This document shows, piece after piece, positions 33,222-42,069 of a stretch of 64,000 bases of DNA. The notes beneath the pieces were generated by a model, which saw only the letters and a program-made list of their open reading frames with translations, searched no databases and was not told the DNA's origin. How positions within the stretch are numbered: position 1 is the first letter of the stretch; every line of letters starts with the position of its first letter. The stretch covers positions 1 through 64,000 of IMG/VR virus record IMGVR_UViG_3300018080_007253; one strand, given 5' to 3'. This stretch comes from a virus. The position numbers and the translations under genes were made by a program.

Positions 33222-34732
33222 CTAATCTCCTCTACTGTTGTAAGCAACTCTATCATTCTTTGTTCGTATGTGTGTTTCTTTGTGTCTATATTGTTTCGCA
33301 TTTGCAAAAGCACATTTTTATTTTGATAAAGATATTTTAATATTGCCTCAAGGTTGTCGTTATCATAATAAATTATATCTTTCATATTTGTGAACATATC
33401 TTTATATTTTGCGCCCTTTGTGATTGGATCAGGATAATTTGTAAGACACGGGACGCCCGCGCAATGCGCTTCGAAAACGCGCTGTTGAAAGCCGAATGAC
33501 ATCATTTTTGTAGGCGGACCCAGCTCGCTATGATAAAGCCCAACATTTAAAACAAGATGGTGCGCGTTATAAATTTCGTTTACTTTTGTTGCGTCAAAGT
33601 TTGTTGTGATCGTTAAATCCTCTTTTGGAATTACGCTTTTCACTCTGTCGAGAAAATGGACGCGATTTTTCCACTTGCCACCAACGCTGCCTATGAAGCA
33701 CGCAAATTTTTTCGGTTTCACCTCCAATGGTTTATACCATAAAGGGTGTCCAGCTTGTGGGAGAAACATTATATTGCAGCCCATGTTTTCGTATATATCC
33801 ATTTCTGTATCATCAAAAGTGGCGTGTAGATTAAAAAGTTCTTTTTGTTTTTTTACTCTATTATAATAATTTGGCAGTCTTATTGGTTCAGAATTCCAAA
33901 GTATGCTAAAATTCCCTACTAATTTACGTACTATTGGATGCTGCTCTTCAATCATCTTGGGTGGAAGTCCAGCGCCCAGACAAAGGATAAAATCGTATTG
34001 TTTATCAAGTGACATCATTGGAGATTTTGTGCCAAGATCATATATTGATACGTCGTAACCCAATGTTTCGAGAGCATAAATTACCCCAACTTCTGCGCCA
34101 TGTTTTTTATTTGATATAGGCTTCCCAACTACTAATATTTGCATTGTTATTCCTTTTTTTTTGCTAAAAAATGGTTTAAGTGTAGAATATGCAATGCTAA
34201 TGTTTTTGTGTTGTCCACGAATTGCATTTTCTAATGGTAATTTTATAATATTTTTTTTATATTGATATCCTACAAGACAAATTTGTACACAACAATTTTC
34301 CTTATCCTCATTAAGTAGGTACGCACCAACAATTACATCAAATTTTATTGGAACCAGACATCCTTTTGATGTTTTCCTTCGTACCAATATTCTTCCATAG
34401 TTATGACTAGCTGTTTTTATCTCAATATTTTTATTTCCAACGATAAAGTCTGTGTCATCACCATTTTTTATATAATTAAAATTAACTGGCTTATTTATTA
34501 TTTTGGAAAGAGCCATTTCGCCCAATCGTCCAATTCTTTCTGTTTTAAATCTATCTTTTTTTGTATTTAATATTCCATCGTTATATGATTGCATTTCTTT
34601 TTTAGACTTTTTATTGTTTACCCACATTTTTTTAGAAAAATAATCACAAACCCTATATTCTTCCCCCTGTATGGTTATATTAATAAATTTAGATGGATTT
34701 TTTATTTTTATTTGTTTTGGCAAAAATTGCAT
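33218..34732 (-). CDS. PD-(D/E)XK nuclease-like domain fused to a GT-B glycosyltransferase
   Basis: A 504-residue two-domain protein. Residues 60-190 look like a restriction-type nuclease: E72 in GRLGEMA, D95 in DDTDF and E104-x-K106 in IEIKTA. From residue 197 (MQILVVG) to the end lies a GT-B glycosyltransferase of the CgeB/GT4-like kind, with GAEVGVIYALETLGYDV at the start and GFQQRVFEAHCAGVPCLTNY as the donor-site motif. The linker codons (SKKKGITM) also form a good ribosome site (AAAGGAA) before the internal ATG at 34144. The glycosyltransferase may therefore also be made alone, or the fusion may be recent. A nine-A run in the linker could hide an indel. Confidence 0.65.
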   Translation of the reverse strand: MQFLPKQIKIKNPSKFINITIQGEEYRVCDYFSKKMWVNNKKSKKEMQSYNDGILNTKKDRFKTERIGRLGEMALSKIINKPVNFNYIKNGDDTDFIVGNKNIEIKTASHNYGRILVRRKTSKGCLVPIKFDVIVGAYLLNEDKENCCVQICLVGYQYKKNIIKLPLENAIRGQHKNISIAYSTLKPFFSKKKGITMQILVVGKPISNKKHGAEVGVIYALETLGYDVSIYDLGTKSPMMSLDKQYDFILCLGAGLPPKMIEEQHPIVRKLVGNFSILWNSEPIRLPNYYNRVKKQKELFNLHATFDDTEMDIYENMGCNIMFLPQAGHPLWYKPLEVKPKKFACFIGSVGGKWKNRVHFLDRVKSVIPKEDLTITTNFDATKVNEIYNAHHLVLNVGLYHSELGPPTKMMSFGFQQRVFEAHCAGVPCLTNYPDPITKGAKYKDMFTNMKDIIYYDNDNLEAILKYLYQNKNVLLQMRNNIDTKKHTYEQRMIELLTTVEEIR

Positions 34733-35508
34733 ATTATCAGTTCACTTTTTTTTGTAGAACCATTTATGGAATACTTTGTGATAATTTTATTTATTGTTGA
34801 TTTTCTATACATTTTTTTAATATCTTCTGCATCATCATATGACACTATGCACATAGCATTTGATGTTTCAACAAGCCTAGCTAATTTATTATGTTGATTG
34901 AATTTTTCTAAATAAAGACTGCCTCCTTTGATGTAATATGGCGGATCAATATATATTATAGTTTGCTTACTGCTTTGATACATTTGAATAAGTTTTAATG
35001 CATCTGTGTTGTATATCGAAACATTATTTTTTGTAAATAACACATGATATTTGTCTATTTGTGACAATAGAGATTCAATATTCCAGCGACAGTTAATTTT
35101 ATATTTTGAATTTTGTTTTTTCCCACCAATTGGACCTCCAGCCATTTCTCCAAGTCCAGAATATGACCATTGATGAATAGCTATTTTGATTGCTGCTGTT
35201 TTTACTATATCGTGTTTTGTTTTTTCTATTAGAAGTTTTTTTATTTTATAAAAATTTTGTACAGTTGGCTTAAGTTTTGATAGATATTTTTTTAATTTTT
35301 TTGGATATTTTTCTATAGACTTCCAAATGCTATATATGGCGTAGTCTTTATCATTAAAAACATAGCGAGTTGCAAGTTTATTTTCTAGACATTTCAATCC
35401 TATAAATCCACCACCAAAAAACGGCTCAACATATGTATCTGATGGTGTTAAAAATTTAGATATGTGTTTATATAATTTTCTTTTGCCGCCAGGGTATCGT
35501 AACATCAT
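34708..35508 (-). CDS. D12-class DNA adenine methyltransferase (Dam-like)
   Basis: A 266-residue N6-adenine methyltransferase. The ATG at 35508 is chosen: it has GGGAG 6 bases upstream and makes an ATGA overlap with the preceding gene, and a longer in-frame start lacks both. Motif X is LRYPGGKRK (residues 3-11). Motif I is VEPFFGGGF (27-35). Motif IV is DPPYY near residue 190. It methylates adenine in a specific DNA sequence using S-adenosylmethionine; the site cannot be told by eye. In phages such enzymes protect against host restriction or regulate packaging. There are three other methylase genes in the window. Confidence 0.9.
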   Translation of the reverse strand: MMLRYPGGKRKLYKHISKFLTPSDTYVEPFFGGGFIGLKCLENKLATRYVFNDKDYAIYSIWKSIEKYPKKLKKYLSKLKPTVQNFYKIKKLLIEKTKHDIVKTAAIKIAIHQWSYSGLGEMAGGPIGGKKQNSKYKINCRWNIESLLSQIDKYHVLFTKNNVSIYNTDALKLIQMYQSSKQTIIYIDPPYYIKGGSLYLEKFNQHNKLARLVETSNAMCIVSYDDAEDIKKMYRKSTINKIITKYSINGSTKKSELIICNFCQNK

Positions 35509-36017
35509 TGATGAGACTCCCATGGGAGCACAATCCACTCATTTCTTTGCTCTACAAAATGTACACCATGTGTACTCATGCATGCAAATTTATTCCACGG
35601 CTTAATAAATAGAGTAAAAATATAATATTCTTTACCCATATTTTGCAACACTTTCTCAGCTCTTTCTATTTCTTTCCCTGTATCAATTACATCATCAATA
35701 AGTGCAATTGTTTTATATTCTTTTCTAATGTCGTTATCTACACTATCATCTATTCTATAATTATTGTTTGATGTAAAAATATAATTTATTTCATTCTTTT
35801 TATCAATAGAATAACATGGCTTATTGTACATATCTGCTATCATTCTAGCAGGAATGCTGCCACCATTCTCTATAGCACAAACTGCATCTATGTGTTGTAT
35901 CATCTCGCCAAAAAGATAGCAAAATCGTTGCATTATATCAAAATATTCTACTGGCGTACATCGATGTTCTAATATACTTTTGCTACGTTTTCTGCTATCG
36001 TCTAATAAGTTTTGCAT
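35505..36017 (-). CDS. type I phosphoribosyltransferase, purine type (xanthine/hypoxanthine-like)
   Basis: A 170-residue protein. The PRPP-binding motif IALIDDVIDTGKE spans residues about 104-116. The segment AIENGGSIPARMIA (49-61) is the usual PPi-loop helix. The ending RNEWIVLPWE is typical of xanthine-guanine and hypoxanthine phosphoribosyltransferases. Such enzymes make IMP, XMP or GMP from free bases and PRPP. It overlaps the IMPDH/GMPR-like gene by 23 bases upstream and the methylase by 4 downstream. Substrate is inferred from the C-terminal motif only. Confidence 0.7.
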   Translation of the reverse strand: MQNLLDDSRKRSKSILEHRCTPVEYFDIMQRFCYLFGEMIQHIDAVCAIENGGSIPARMIADMYNKPCYSIDKKNEINYIFTSNNNYRIDDSVDNDIRKEYKTIALIDDVIDTGKEIERAEKVLQNMGKEYYIFTLFIKPWNKFACMSTHGVHFVEQRNEWIVLPWESHQ

Positions 36018-37029
36018 TTTGTTTAAATTCCTTTATATTTTTTGAATTAGTCATACTAAATGCAGAGCGCAGCCCACCAGCTAATTCATTGATGATTGTA
36101 GCAGTTTTTCCCTTTGGAGATATTACTTTTTCCTTTCCTTCTGGTGCCGTCCCCTCTTTTAGTTTGCCAAATCTTAAAATCTGTGCTTCTCTGCTAGCCA
36201 TCCCATAATACTTTGCTTTAAACACTCCATTTTCTGTGAAAAACGCATTTTCTGGACAACATGAAGATCCGGCAAGCAGTCCGCCAATCATAACAGCATC
36301 TGCTCCGATAGCCAATGCTTTTGCCATATCTCCAGAGCTTTTAAGCCCTCCGTCTGCGATTAGCGTTTTTCTTTCGCCAGTTTCTTTCGACGCGCAATCG
36401 ACACCTTGTTTGCACCCCCACAAAGATGTTGCTGTAGGCACACCGACTCCAGTTGTATCTATTGTCGTACATGCAGACCCGCCGCCGTTTGTAGCCCTGA
36501 TGCAATCTGCACCAGCCATACATAGGTCGTACGCACCTAGATGGGTTGATACATTTCCAGCTATAATTTTTAGATCAGGATAGTTTTGTTTAACAAACTT
36601 TATCATTTCGATCGTTTTTTTATGGTGTCCTACATTAAGGTCGATACACACAGCGCCAATACTATCATTGCACGCTTTTAGTATGCGCCTATCTCTTTCA
36701 TTAACGCCAATCGCTATGGCTGTACGCCTTTTCGGAACGCTATATAACCCATGTGTGGTTTTACCCTGTGCTTTTTTGATTTCAAAACCGATATCTTCAA
36801 CGCTCATAAAACGATGCAAAATGCCCATGCCACCAAGAAAATCCATTTTTGACATCATTTTTGACTCGCAGATTGTTGACATAGGGGCAGCAATAATCGG
36901 GACATTTAGATTCACCCCAGGCAAAACTTCAGAAGATAGATCAACATCAAAGCGCGAATCTACTTCAGAATAAATAGGCTCTATCAAAAAATCATCGTAC
37001 CAAAAACCTTTTCCACAATTTAATATCAT
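35995..37029 (-). CDS. IMP dehydrogenase / GMP reductase family protein
   Basis: A 344-residue TIM-barrel enzyme without CBS domains. The catalytic loop is GGGSACTTIDTTGVG with Cys187. Other family marks are IIAAPMST (45-52), LNVGHH, IIAGNVST, ADGGLKSSGDMAKALAIGADAVMIGG and GGLRSAF near the end. The short flap (EGTAPEGKEKV) resembles GMP reductase as much as IMP dehydrogenase, so I leave the direction open: IMP to XMP or GMP to IMP. An AAGGAG ribosome site precedes the ATG, and the motif TTAGTAGATATTA lies 21 bases upstream. It pairs with the phosphoribosyltransferase that follows. Confidence 0.85.
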   Translation of the reverse strand: MILNCGKGFWYDDFLIEPIYSEVDSRFDVDLSSEVLPGVNLNVPIIAAPMSTICESKMMSKMDFLGGMGILHRFMSVEDIGFEIKKAQGKTTHGLYSVPKRRTAIAIGVNERDRRILKACNDSIGAVCIDLNVGHHKKTIEMIKFVKQNYPDLKIIAGNVSTHLGAYDLCMAGADCIRATNGGGSACTTIDTTGVGVPTATSLWGCKQGVDCASKETGERKTLIADGGLKSSGDMAKALAIGADAVMIGGLLAGSSCCPENAFFTENGVFKAKYYGMASREAQILRFGKLKEGTAPEGKEKVISPKGKTATIINELAGGLRSAFSMTNSKNIKEFKQNAKLIRR

Positions 37030-37044
37030 CTTTGTCTCCTTCTA

Positions 37045-38745
37045 TTATGTAATATCTACTAATCGAGATATTTTTTTCATACTTTCTTCAATGTGAAAAG
37101 ATTTTATTTTTCTGCAGTTTTTATGATGACACTTATTGTAGTTGCCATGTTGACATAGATTTCTTTTATCGCATGGTAGCATAATAATTTCAGCATTTGG
37201 ATTTAATGGTGCATTTTTTGTAAAATTTGTAAATGTCCACGCAATTACAGATGGTACATTGTAACATGCGGCGATATGCATTAGCCCACCATCTAGTCCT
37301 ATAAATAATTTTGCTCCTTTAATAATTGCTGCGGCATATTTAATACCTGTTGCACCGCAAAGGCTAATGGCATTATTAGATCCAAGCTTTGATATTATTT
37401 TTTGAGAAGTTATATGGTCATCTATTGTTCCAAGAAAAAGTAATTTGAAATTATTGTCTAGTAATTTTTTGAGTGGCTTTATCCATTCATCGTTGTTTTC
37501 TATTTGTTTCAGACGCCACTGTGCCCCATCTTTGAGGTATCCGACAGACACTACTGCATATTTCCCATCTGGAGACTTTTTAGATGTGTAGAACGTAGGG
37601 TTCGGAGGAGGTGCGTTATAACCAAGTTTGCGCACAAGGTCCATATTATATTCGCTTTCGTGCTTTTCCCATTCTTTGCCTTTCTTGATCTTTATAACAT
37701 TCTTTGAATTGTTAAATAGAGATGGTGGTGTAAGATGTGCAGTTGGGGAACACAGTAGATAGTCAAGCCCATCTATTGATGCTATAAAGCGATCATAGTG
37801 TTGTGGCATTATATTGTCGTCGATAAAATCAAGTCCGTTAAAAACCTCTCTTGTTCTTTTCCAATTGAATACGCTTATTCTCGCGTTAGGCTTTAGCAAT
37901 CTGATAGCCTTTAGTGCTGGAGTTGATAAAATGGCGTTTCCCATCCCAGAATTTATTAAAAACCCAATTTTTTCTGGTTCTTCATAAATAAACGCAGATT
38001 CAGGAGCTTCCTTTTGTAACATATGATGGTTTTCAACAATAGATGGTTTAAAATTTGTTTGTTTAAATGATACACCTTTTCGCTTTATCCATCCATCTTG
38101 TAGTGTCCACTTAAACTCACCATGTGTAGATATCCTGTCTGCAATCTTTTTTTTCATACGATCGGTTGTCATAATATAACTATAATGATAAAATGTTGCT
38201 ATAGGATCAGGACAATGTTTAAGTTCGGCATTATTTGGTTTTAATAGATGGTTTGGACTGCGAAATTTATAGCCAGCCCCATCAACTCTGAATAGGCGCG
38301 GCCAATTTATTTCAACGTAATGTTTGTAGTCATTGACAAATGTAAGCGACTTGGTGTCGAAATATTCAAAGTCATTTCTTTGTGTCGCATTTACAACCTT
38401 CTGAGCGTCTTCTGGCGTATAAATTTCATCTGAATCTACTATCCATAGCCAGTGTGCATTTGGGCAAATTTCGAAGTGTTTGCTGCGTTGTTGTAGCTGT
38501 GTTTTTTCGTTCAATTGATGTACTTCAATTTTGTCTGGATATTTTTCTTGTAGTTTTTTTAAAATCGGGATTGTTTCGTCGCGCGATCTTTCTATTCCAC
38601 CATTCGAATTTACTGCCGTTTGCCACGCACCCTCTATGACAATAATTTTATCGGCATAATGAATAACTGATTCTATCGTCTCTTTAAGAAAATAATCTTG
38701 TTCGAAAACACACATATGAACAACTATAGGTAACTTATGCGACAT
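37045..38745 (-). CDS. two-domain glycosyltransferase (GT-A then GT9-like)
   Basis: A 566-residue protein. I chose the ATG at 38745 (MSHKLP) because GGAAGG lies 6 bases upstream and it starts one base after the previous stop. Residues about 5-230 form a GT-A fold with the metal-binding WIVDSDEIY motif. Residues about 260-560 form a GT9-like heptosyltransferase fold starting at IGFLINSGMGNAILSTPALKAIR and ending with LFIGLDGGLMHIAACYNVPSVIAW. A C-terminal Cys/His cluster (CDKRNLCQHGNYNKCHHKNC) is typical of phage and bacterial GT9 proteins. It probably adds two sugars in turn. The acceptor is unknown. Confidence 0.85.
   Translation of the reverse strand: MSHKLPIVVHMCVFEQDYFLKETIESVIHYADKIIVIEGAWQTAVNSNGGIERSRDETIPILKKLQEKYPDKIEVHQLNEKTQLQQRSKHFEICPNAHWLWIVDSDEIYTPEDAQKVVNATQRNDFEYFDTKSLTFVNDYKHYVEINWPRLFRVDGAGYKFRSPNHLLKPNNAELKHCPDPIATFYHYSYIMTTDRMKKKIADRISTHGEFKWTLQDGWIKRKGVSFKQTNFKPSIVENHHMLQKEAPESAFIYEEPEKIGFLINSGMGNAILSTPALKAIRLLKPNARISVFNWKRTREVFNGLDFIDDNIMPQHYDRFIASIDGLDYLLCSPTAHLTPPSLFNNSKNVIKIKKGKEWEKHESEYNMDLVRKLGYNAPPPNPTFYTSKKSPDGKYAVVSVGYLKDGAQWRLKQIENNDEWIKPLKKLLDNNFKLLFLGTIDDHITSQKIISKLGSNNAISLCGATGIKYAAAIIKGAKLFIGLDGGLMHIAACYNVPSVIAWTFTNFTKNAPLNPNAEIIMLPCDKRNLCQHGNYNKCHHKNCRKIKSFHIEESMKKISRLVDIT
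37050..37062 (-). promoter_or_regulatory. recurrent motif TTAGTAGATATTA (copy 1)
   Basis: One of three identical 13-mers on the minus strand (see 49098 and 62987). Here it falls in the last codons of the glycosyltransferase gene, 21 bases before the IMPDH/GMPR-like start. It is followed by an AT-rich stretch and an AAGGAG ribosome site. It may be part of a promoter or an operator; this is inference from recurrence and position. Confidence 0.3.
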
Positions 38746-38746
38746 T

Positions 38747-39103
38747 TTAACCTTCCAAAAGTTTGAATTGTTTACCAAGAATCGAAATTGTTGTACGCTT
38801 ATTTCCCTTCTTGTCTTCCCAATCTGATTGCTGAAGCTCCCCAGTAAGCTTAATAAGCAGTCCACCCTCAATTCGTTCGCTGTCTTCTACTGTCGGCATA
38901 ACAGTTTCGATTTGTGTGTTAAGGTCTTCTGCTTGCTTATCCCAAAATGTAACCATTATTTTCGTATAATTTTTTCGACTGTTCCTTGTAGACACACGCA
39001 AATTCAACACATATTTGCCCTTAGCGGTTTTACGAAGTGTTTTAAATTGGATATCTCCGATAAGCGCAACCTTATTTTTGTAACGTTCAGTTTTGTCAGA
39101 CAT
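38747..39103 (-). CDS. SSB-like OB-fold protein without acidic tail
   Basis: A 118-residue protein. The order of strands KVALIGDIQF, GKYVLNLRVSTRN, YTKIMVTFWDKQAE, LIKLTGEL and TTISILGKQFKLL matches the single-stranded DNA-binding OB fold, with WDKQAE as the usual SSB landmark. It lacks the acidic DDLPF-type end present in the main SSB at 48611. It sits between a Dam-like methylase and a glycosyltransferase. A second SSB or a DNA-modification accessory protein are both possible. Confidence 0.65.
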   Translation of the reverse strand: MSDKTERYKNKVALIGDIQFKTLRKTAKGKYVLNLRVSTRNSRKNYTKIMVTFWDKQAEDLNTQIETVMPTVEDSERIEGGLLIKLTGELQQSDWEDKKGNKRTTISILGKQFKLLEG

Positions 39104-39902
39104 TGAAATCTCCTTTCAAAAAAATTAATTCTTTACAATCTTTCTTGATACTATTATTAACAGAATACTTAATTCCATATTCTATACAATGAAAATCTGG
39201 CATATATTTTCTTATAGATTCATTATATGAAACCATTACGTTTGCGCCATTTTCTGCCAGTCTTTTTGCGATTATAGCAACTTCCTTCATCTTCTTTTCT
39301 GTAAATACACCTTGATATGCGATATCTGTAGAAACTGTTCCTACATATGGTGGATCAAGATAAAATAGATGTCCATTCAAATCTTTCGCATTGTCTTTAA
39401 TATAAGCATAACAATAATTTGCTATGTCGTTATTACTAATTGCTGTTCTTTGCAACAACTTTGATACAGATAGGATATGCTCCTTTTTAAATATTTTTTT
39501 ATACGCCCTTCCATATGGAACATTAAAACGATTGTTTTTATTAAATCTCATCAATGCGCCAAATGATACCTTATTAAAATAGATATAAAATGCAGCAAAC
39601 GCTATATCTCCTAACCTGTCGTGAAATTTTTCTCTTATAGAATAATAAGATTCTTTATCCTGATGTTTTTGAAGTGTTGATAGCACAACACACACTTCTT
39701 TTGGATGGTTGCGTATAGTTTTATAAACCCTTATAAGCCTTTTGTCTGTATCATTAATAAAGCCACATTTTGGCTCAAGATCAAAGAAAAGTGAGCCGCC
39801 CCCAACAAACGGCTCGTGATAATACTCGAATGATGGCAATAGCGGGCGAATATGTTTAAGCATCCTGCGCTTGCTACCAACATACCTCAAAAATGGTTTC
39901 AT
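39096..39902 (-). CDS. D12-class DNA adenine methyltransferase (Dam-like), second copy
   Basis: A 268-residue Dam-type enzyme. Motif X is PFLRYVGSKRRML (residues 3-15). Motif I is HEPFVGGGSLFFDL. The adenine-enzyme landmark FNKVSFGALMRFNKNNRFNVPYGR is clear, and motif IV is DPPYVGT. It is closer to the classic Dam/DpnIIA pattern than the methylase at 34708. It is joined to the upstream methylase by an ATGA overlap and to the SSB-like gene by an 8-base overlap. The target site is probably a short palindrome, but that cannot be seen. Confidence 0.9.
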   Translation of the reverse strand: MKPFLRYVGSKRRMLKHIRPLLPSFEYYHEPFVGGGSLFFDLEPKCGFINDTDKRLIRVYKTIRNHPKEVCVVLSTLQKHQDKESYYSIREKFHDRLGDIAFAAFYIYFNKVSFGALMRFNKNNRFNVPYGRAYKKIFKKEHILSVSKLLQRTAISNNDIANYCYAYIKDNAKDLNGHLFYLDPPYVGTVSTDIAYQGVFTEKKMKEVAIIAKRLAENGANVMVSYNESIRKYMPDFHCIEYGIKYSVNNSIKKDCKELIFLKGDFNV

Positions 39903-40906
39903 ATTGAGCTCCTCTTAACAAAATGCAAATATTCTTTCATTTGGCTGTCCTTATATTTTCTTTTATCAGACCTGTCTGCTTTAAATCTTTTGTAATTTGT
40001 TTCAAATCTCTTATAGTTGCCAAACTTTTTCATTATTTTTTCTATGGTAGATGTTTGCATCAGTCCATCGCTACTGTAACTTACAAATATATATTTAAAT
40101 GCTGCATTTATTAATAGGTTTTCAAACACATCCTCTACAACACCCTTTTGACAAAACAAAGATCTTGTATATTCTCTCAGTCCAGTTTTACCATATGGAA
40201 CAAAGTCATCATAAAGCGCTATAGTGTTTAATAAATGATAATTTGAACTATATTGGCGAGAGGTATAAGGTGGATCAATATATAAGATATCCCCGCTAAT
40301 TTTTTTTATTAGTTCGTTACTATCCATATTATATACTATGTGATTTTTGTCAGTATCGTCGAAAATCGCTGGTTCCAATATCATTTTTTGTAATGCGCTT
40401 TTTTTGAATTTTTTTAAATAGGCACCATACACAGATGTTGTATTTGCGATTTTGTCTGCTGATTCTATTAGACTTGCTATCAGAAAATAATATATGTCAT
40501 CATCTATTATACATTTATTTTTGAGCCTATCTATTTGTTTTCTTATGGCGTCTATTATAGAGCCGTTTTGATCTGTAAAATATTTTCTACTCTCTTTTCC
40601 TGATGGACAATAATGTTCTGCAATAAATCCAGGAGCGGCGTCTATTCTGTTCAACATTTTTATATATGTTAAATATGCTTCTTTTAATTTTTTGTTCCCA
40701 ATGTAGTTTCTGTTTAAAACATAGCTATAATATTCTATGTCGTTCGCAATAATTTGTTTAGCTATATTTTTTATTTTCCTACCTATTATTCCTGTTCCTG
40801 CAAATAAGTCACAAAATATTTTATCAGATATCCCGTTTTTAACACTATTATTTATATTGTTTATAATAAAATTTTGTAGTTTATTTTTTGATCCGATGTA
40901 GTTCAT
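39899..40906 (-). CDS. DNA adenine methyltransferase of a probable restriction-modification pair
   Basis: A 335-residue D12-type methylase with motif X MNYIGSKNKL at the very start, motif I CDLFAGTGIIG (about residues 32-42) and motif IV LYIDPPYTSRQYS. The SRQY extension after DPPYT is usual in type II restriction-associated methylases rather than orphan Dam enzymes. Its ATG overlaps the stop of the upstream nuclease candidate (ATGA), which is the common layout of coupled restriction-modification genes. It would methylate the site that the nuclease cuts. Confidence 0.8.
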   Translation of the reverse strand: MNYIGSKNKLQNFIINNINNSVKNGISDKIFCDLFAGTGIIGRKIKNIAKQIIANDIEYYSYVLNRNYIGNKKLKEAYLTYIKMLNRIDAAPGFIAEHYCPSGKESRKYFTDQNGSIIDAIRKQIDRLKNKCIIDDDIYYFLIASLIESADKIANTTSVYGAYLKKFKKSALQKMILEPAIFDDTDKNHIVYNMDSNELIKKISGDILYIDPPYTSRQYSSNYHLLNTIALYDDFVPYGKTGLREYTRSLFCQKGVVEDVFENLLINAAFKYIFVSYSSDGLMQTSTIEKIMKKFGNYKRFETNYKRFKADRSDKRKYKDSQMKEYLHFVKRSSI

Positions 40907-41517
40907 GCCGTAATCCAGATTATGTCAGATTTAATTTTTTGGTTTTTAAAGTTTAATTCAACTAAGGTGTTGGTATTAAAACTGTTGAGGTATTTTCCAA
41001 TTAGATTTTTTATCAACGACAATTCTGCTTTTAATTTCCAATGGGTTCCATCTTGCGAACAAAAAACAATAAAAAGTTTATTTTTGAAATGTTGCCTTTG
41101 TTGAGTGCTTTGATTCCTATATAGCCAACTGATTAATGCCTTCTTGTGATTTTTTAAAATATCAAATTTATTTTCTAATACTTTTGGAATTACTGTCGAT
41201 TTGTGATCAAATGGTATATTATTTATGTAAAAGTCTATAGTCTTGTGGCTATTATTTTTTTCTTTTTTAACATTTTGATTATTCGAGAAAATTTGTTCTA
41301 CCGCAATGGCATGCCAAAAGTTATACCATCTATTGAGAGTATAATTTTTCAAATCAATATTAAAATGTTTTATTTTTTCCAACAATGTCTCAAAGGTAGA
41401 TGTGTCATATATAAAATTAGTCTTATTATCAGCCTTATTTGTTTGTATTTGTGTCCATCGATATTGATATTGCAGCCTTTTTTTTAATTCTTTTTCTATC
41501 GCCGCTATGTTATACAC
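40903..41517 (-). CDS. putative type II restriction endonuclease
   Basis: A 204-residue protein. The likely active site is D95 in KTIDFYINN and D104-x-K106 in PFDHKST, with E74 upstream: a PD-(D/E)XK arrangement in which the usual Glu is replaced by Asp. The later segment ALISWLYRNQSTQQRQHFKNKLFIVF is a pattern I associate with uncharacterised type II restriction-like proteins. It overlaps the methylase start by 4 bases. Whether it cuts DNA is not proven. The alternative is a methylase accessory protein. Confidence 0.55.
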   Translation of the reverse strand: MYNIAAIEKELKKRLQYQYRWTQIQTNKADNKTNFIYDTSTFETLLEKIKHFNIDLKNYTLNRWYNFWHAIAVEQIFSNNQNVKKEKNNSHKTIDFYINNIPFDHKSTVIPKVLENKFDILKNHKKALISWLYRNQSTQQRQHFKNKLFIVFCSQDGTHWKLKAELSLIKNLIGKYLNSFNTNTLVELNFKNQKIKSDIIWITA

Positions 41518-41740
41518 TTTTATTATTTTTCCTTTTCAGCAAATTTTTACTAAGTTCTAATATGCGCTCTATAATTATGTTATCAACAACAGTCTTAATA
41601 GTTTTGCTATCAACACCTTCTTTTTCTAAATCATCATAAATTGATATAATAATTTTCTTTTGTTCTGCATCTGTGTCGCCATAATTAATTTTTTCTAAAC
41701 GCTTTTTTGCAAATTCTTTAACGTTAGCTATAGACATCAT
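41510..41740 (-). CDS. small helical protein upstream of the restriction pair
   Basis: A 76-residue helical, charged protein, overlapping the previous stop (ATGA) and the nuclease start by 8 bases. It has no recognised motif. Its tight coupling to the restriction-modification pair would suit a control protein, but no helix-turn-helix is evident. Confidence 0.45.
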   Translation of the reverse strand: MMSIANVKEFAKKRLEKINYGDTDAEQKKIIISIYDDLEKEGVDSKTIKTVVDNIIIERILELSKNLLKRKNNKSV

Positions 41741-42069
41741 TTTATATCTTCTCCTACGTAATTGTCAATTGCCATAGTGATAGCCAAATCAATTCCAGCC
41801 ATTATAGCATTTTTTAATATTTGTTGTGCAATTTTTTCATTACGGATAGCCTTAATTGTTTCTAGTGATGCCAATTGTGCTTCTAAATGTTTCTTCCACT
41901 CTTGTTCTTTTACAAAATTTCCTGTTGCCTTGTATTTTCCATATACAGATGCCGTCTGAGCTATCTTCTCAGATATTTTTTCCATCTTTTCATCTGTGTG
42001 TAATAGACTCATAGAATTTTTAATAAAAGAAATCGTATGTTTCATTATTTGTGTTTCTAAATTATTCAT
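41737..42069 (-). CDS. small helical protein of unknown function
   Basis: A 110-residue helical protein. I chose the ATG at 42069 (MNNLETQ), which has GAGGTG upstream, over an in-frame ATG at 42081. The start lies inside the end of the orphan frame at 42062. The sequence is a long helix with an Ala/Ile-rich hydrophobic stretch near the C-terminus (AIMAGIDLAITMAID). Family not recognised. Confidence 0.45.
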   Translation of the reverse strand: MNNLETQIMKHTISFIKNSMSLLHTDEKMEKISEKIAQTASVYGKYKATGNFVKEQEWKKHLEAQLASLETIKAIRNEKIAQQILKNAIMAGIDLAITMAIDNYVGEDIK

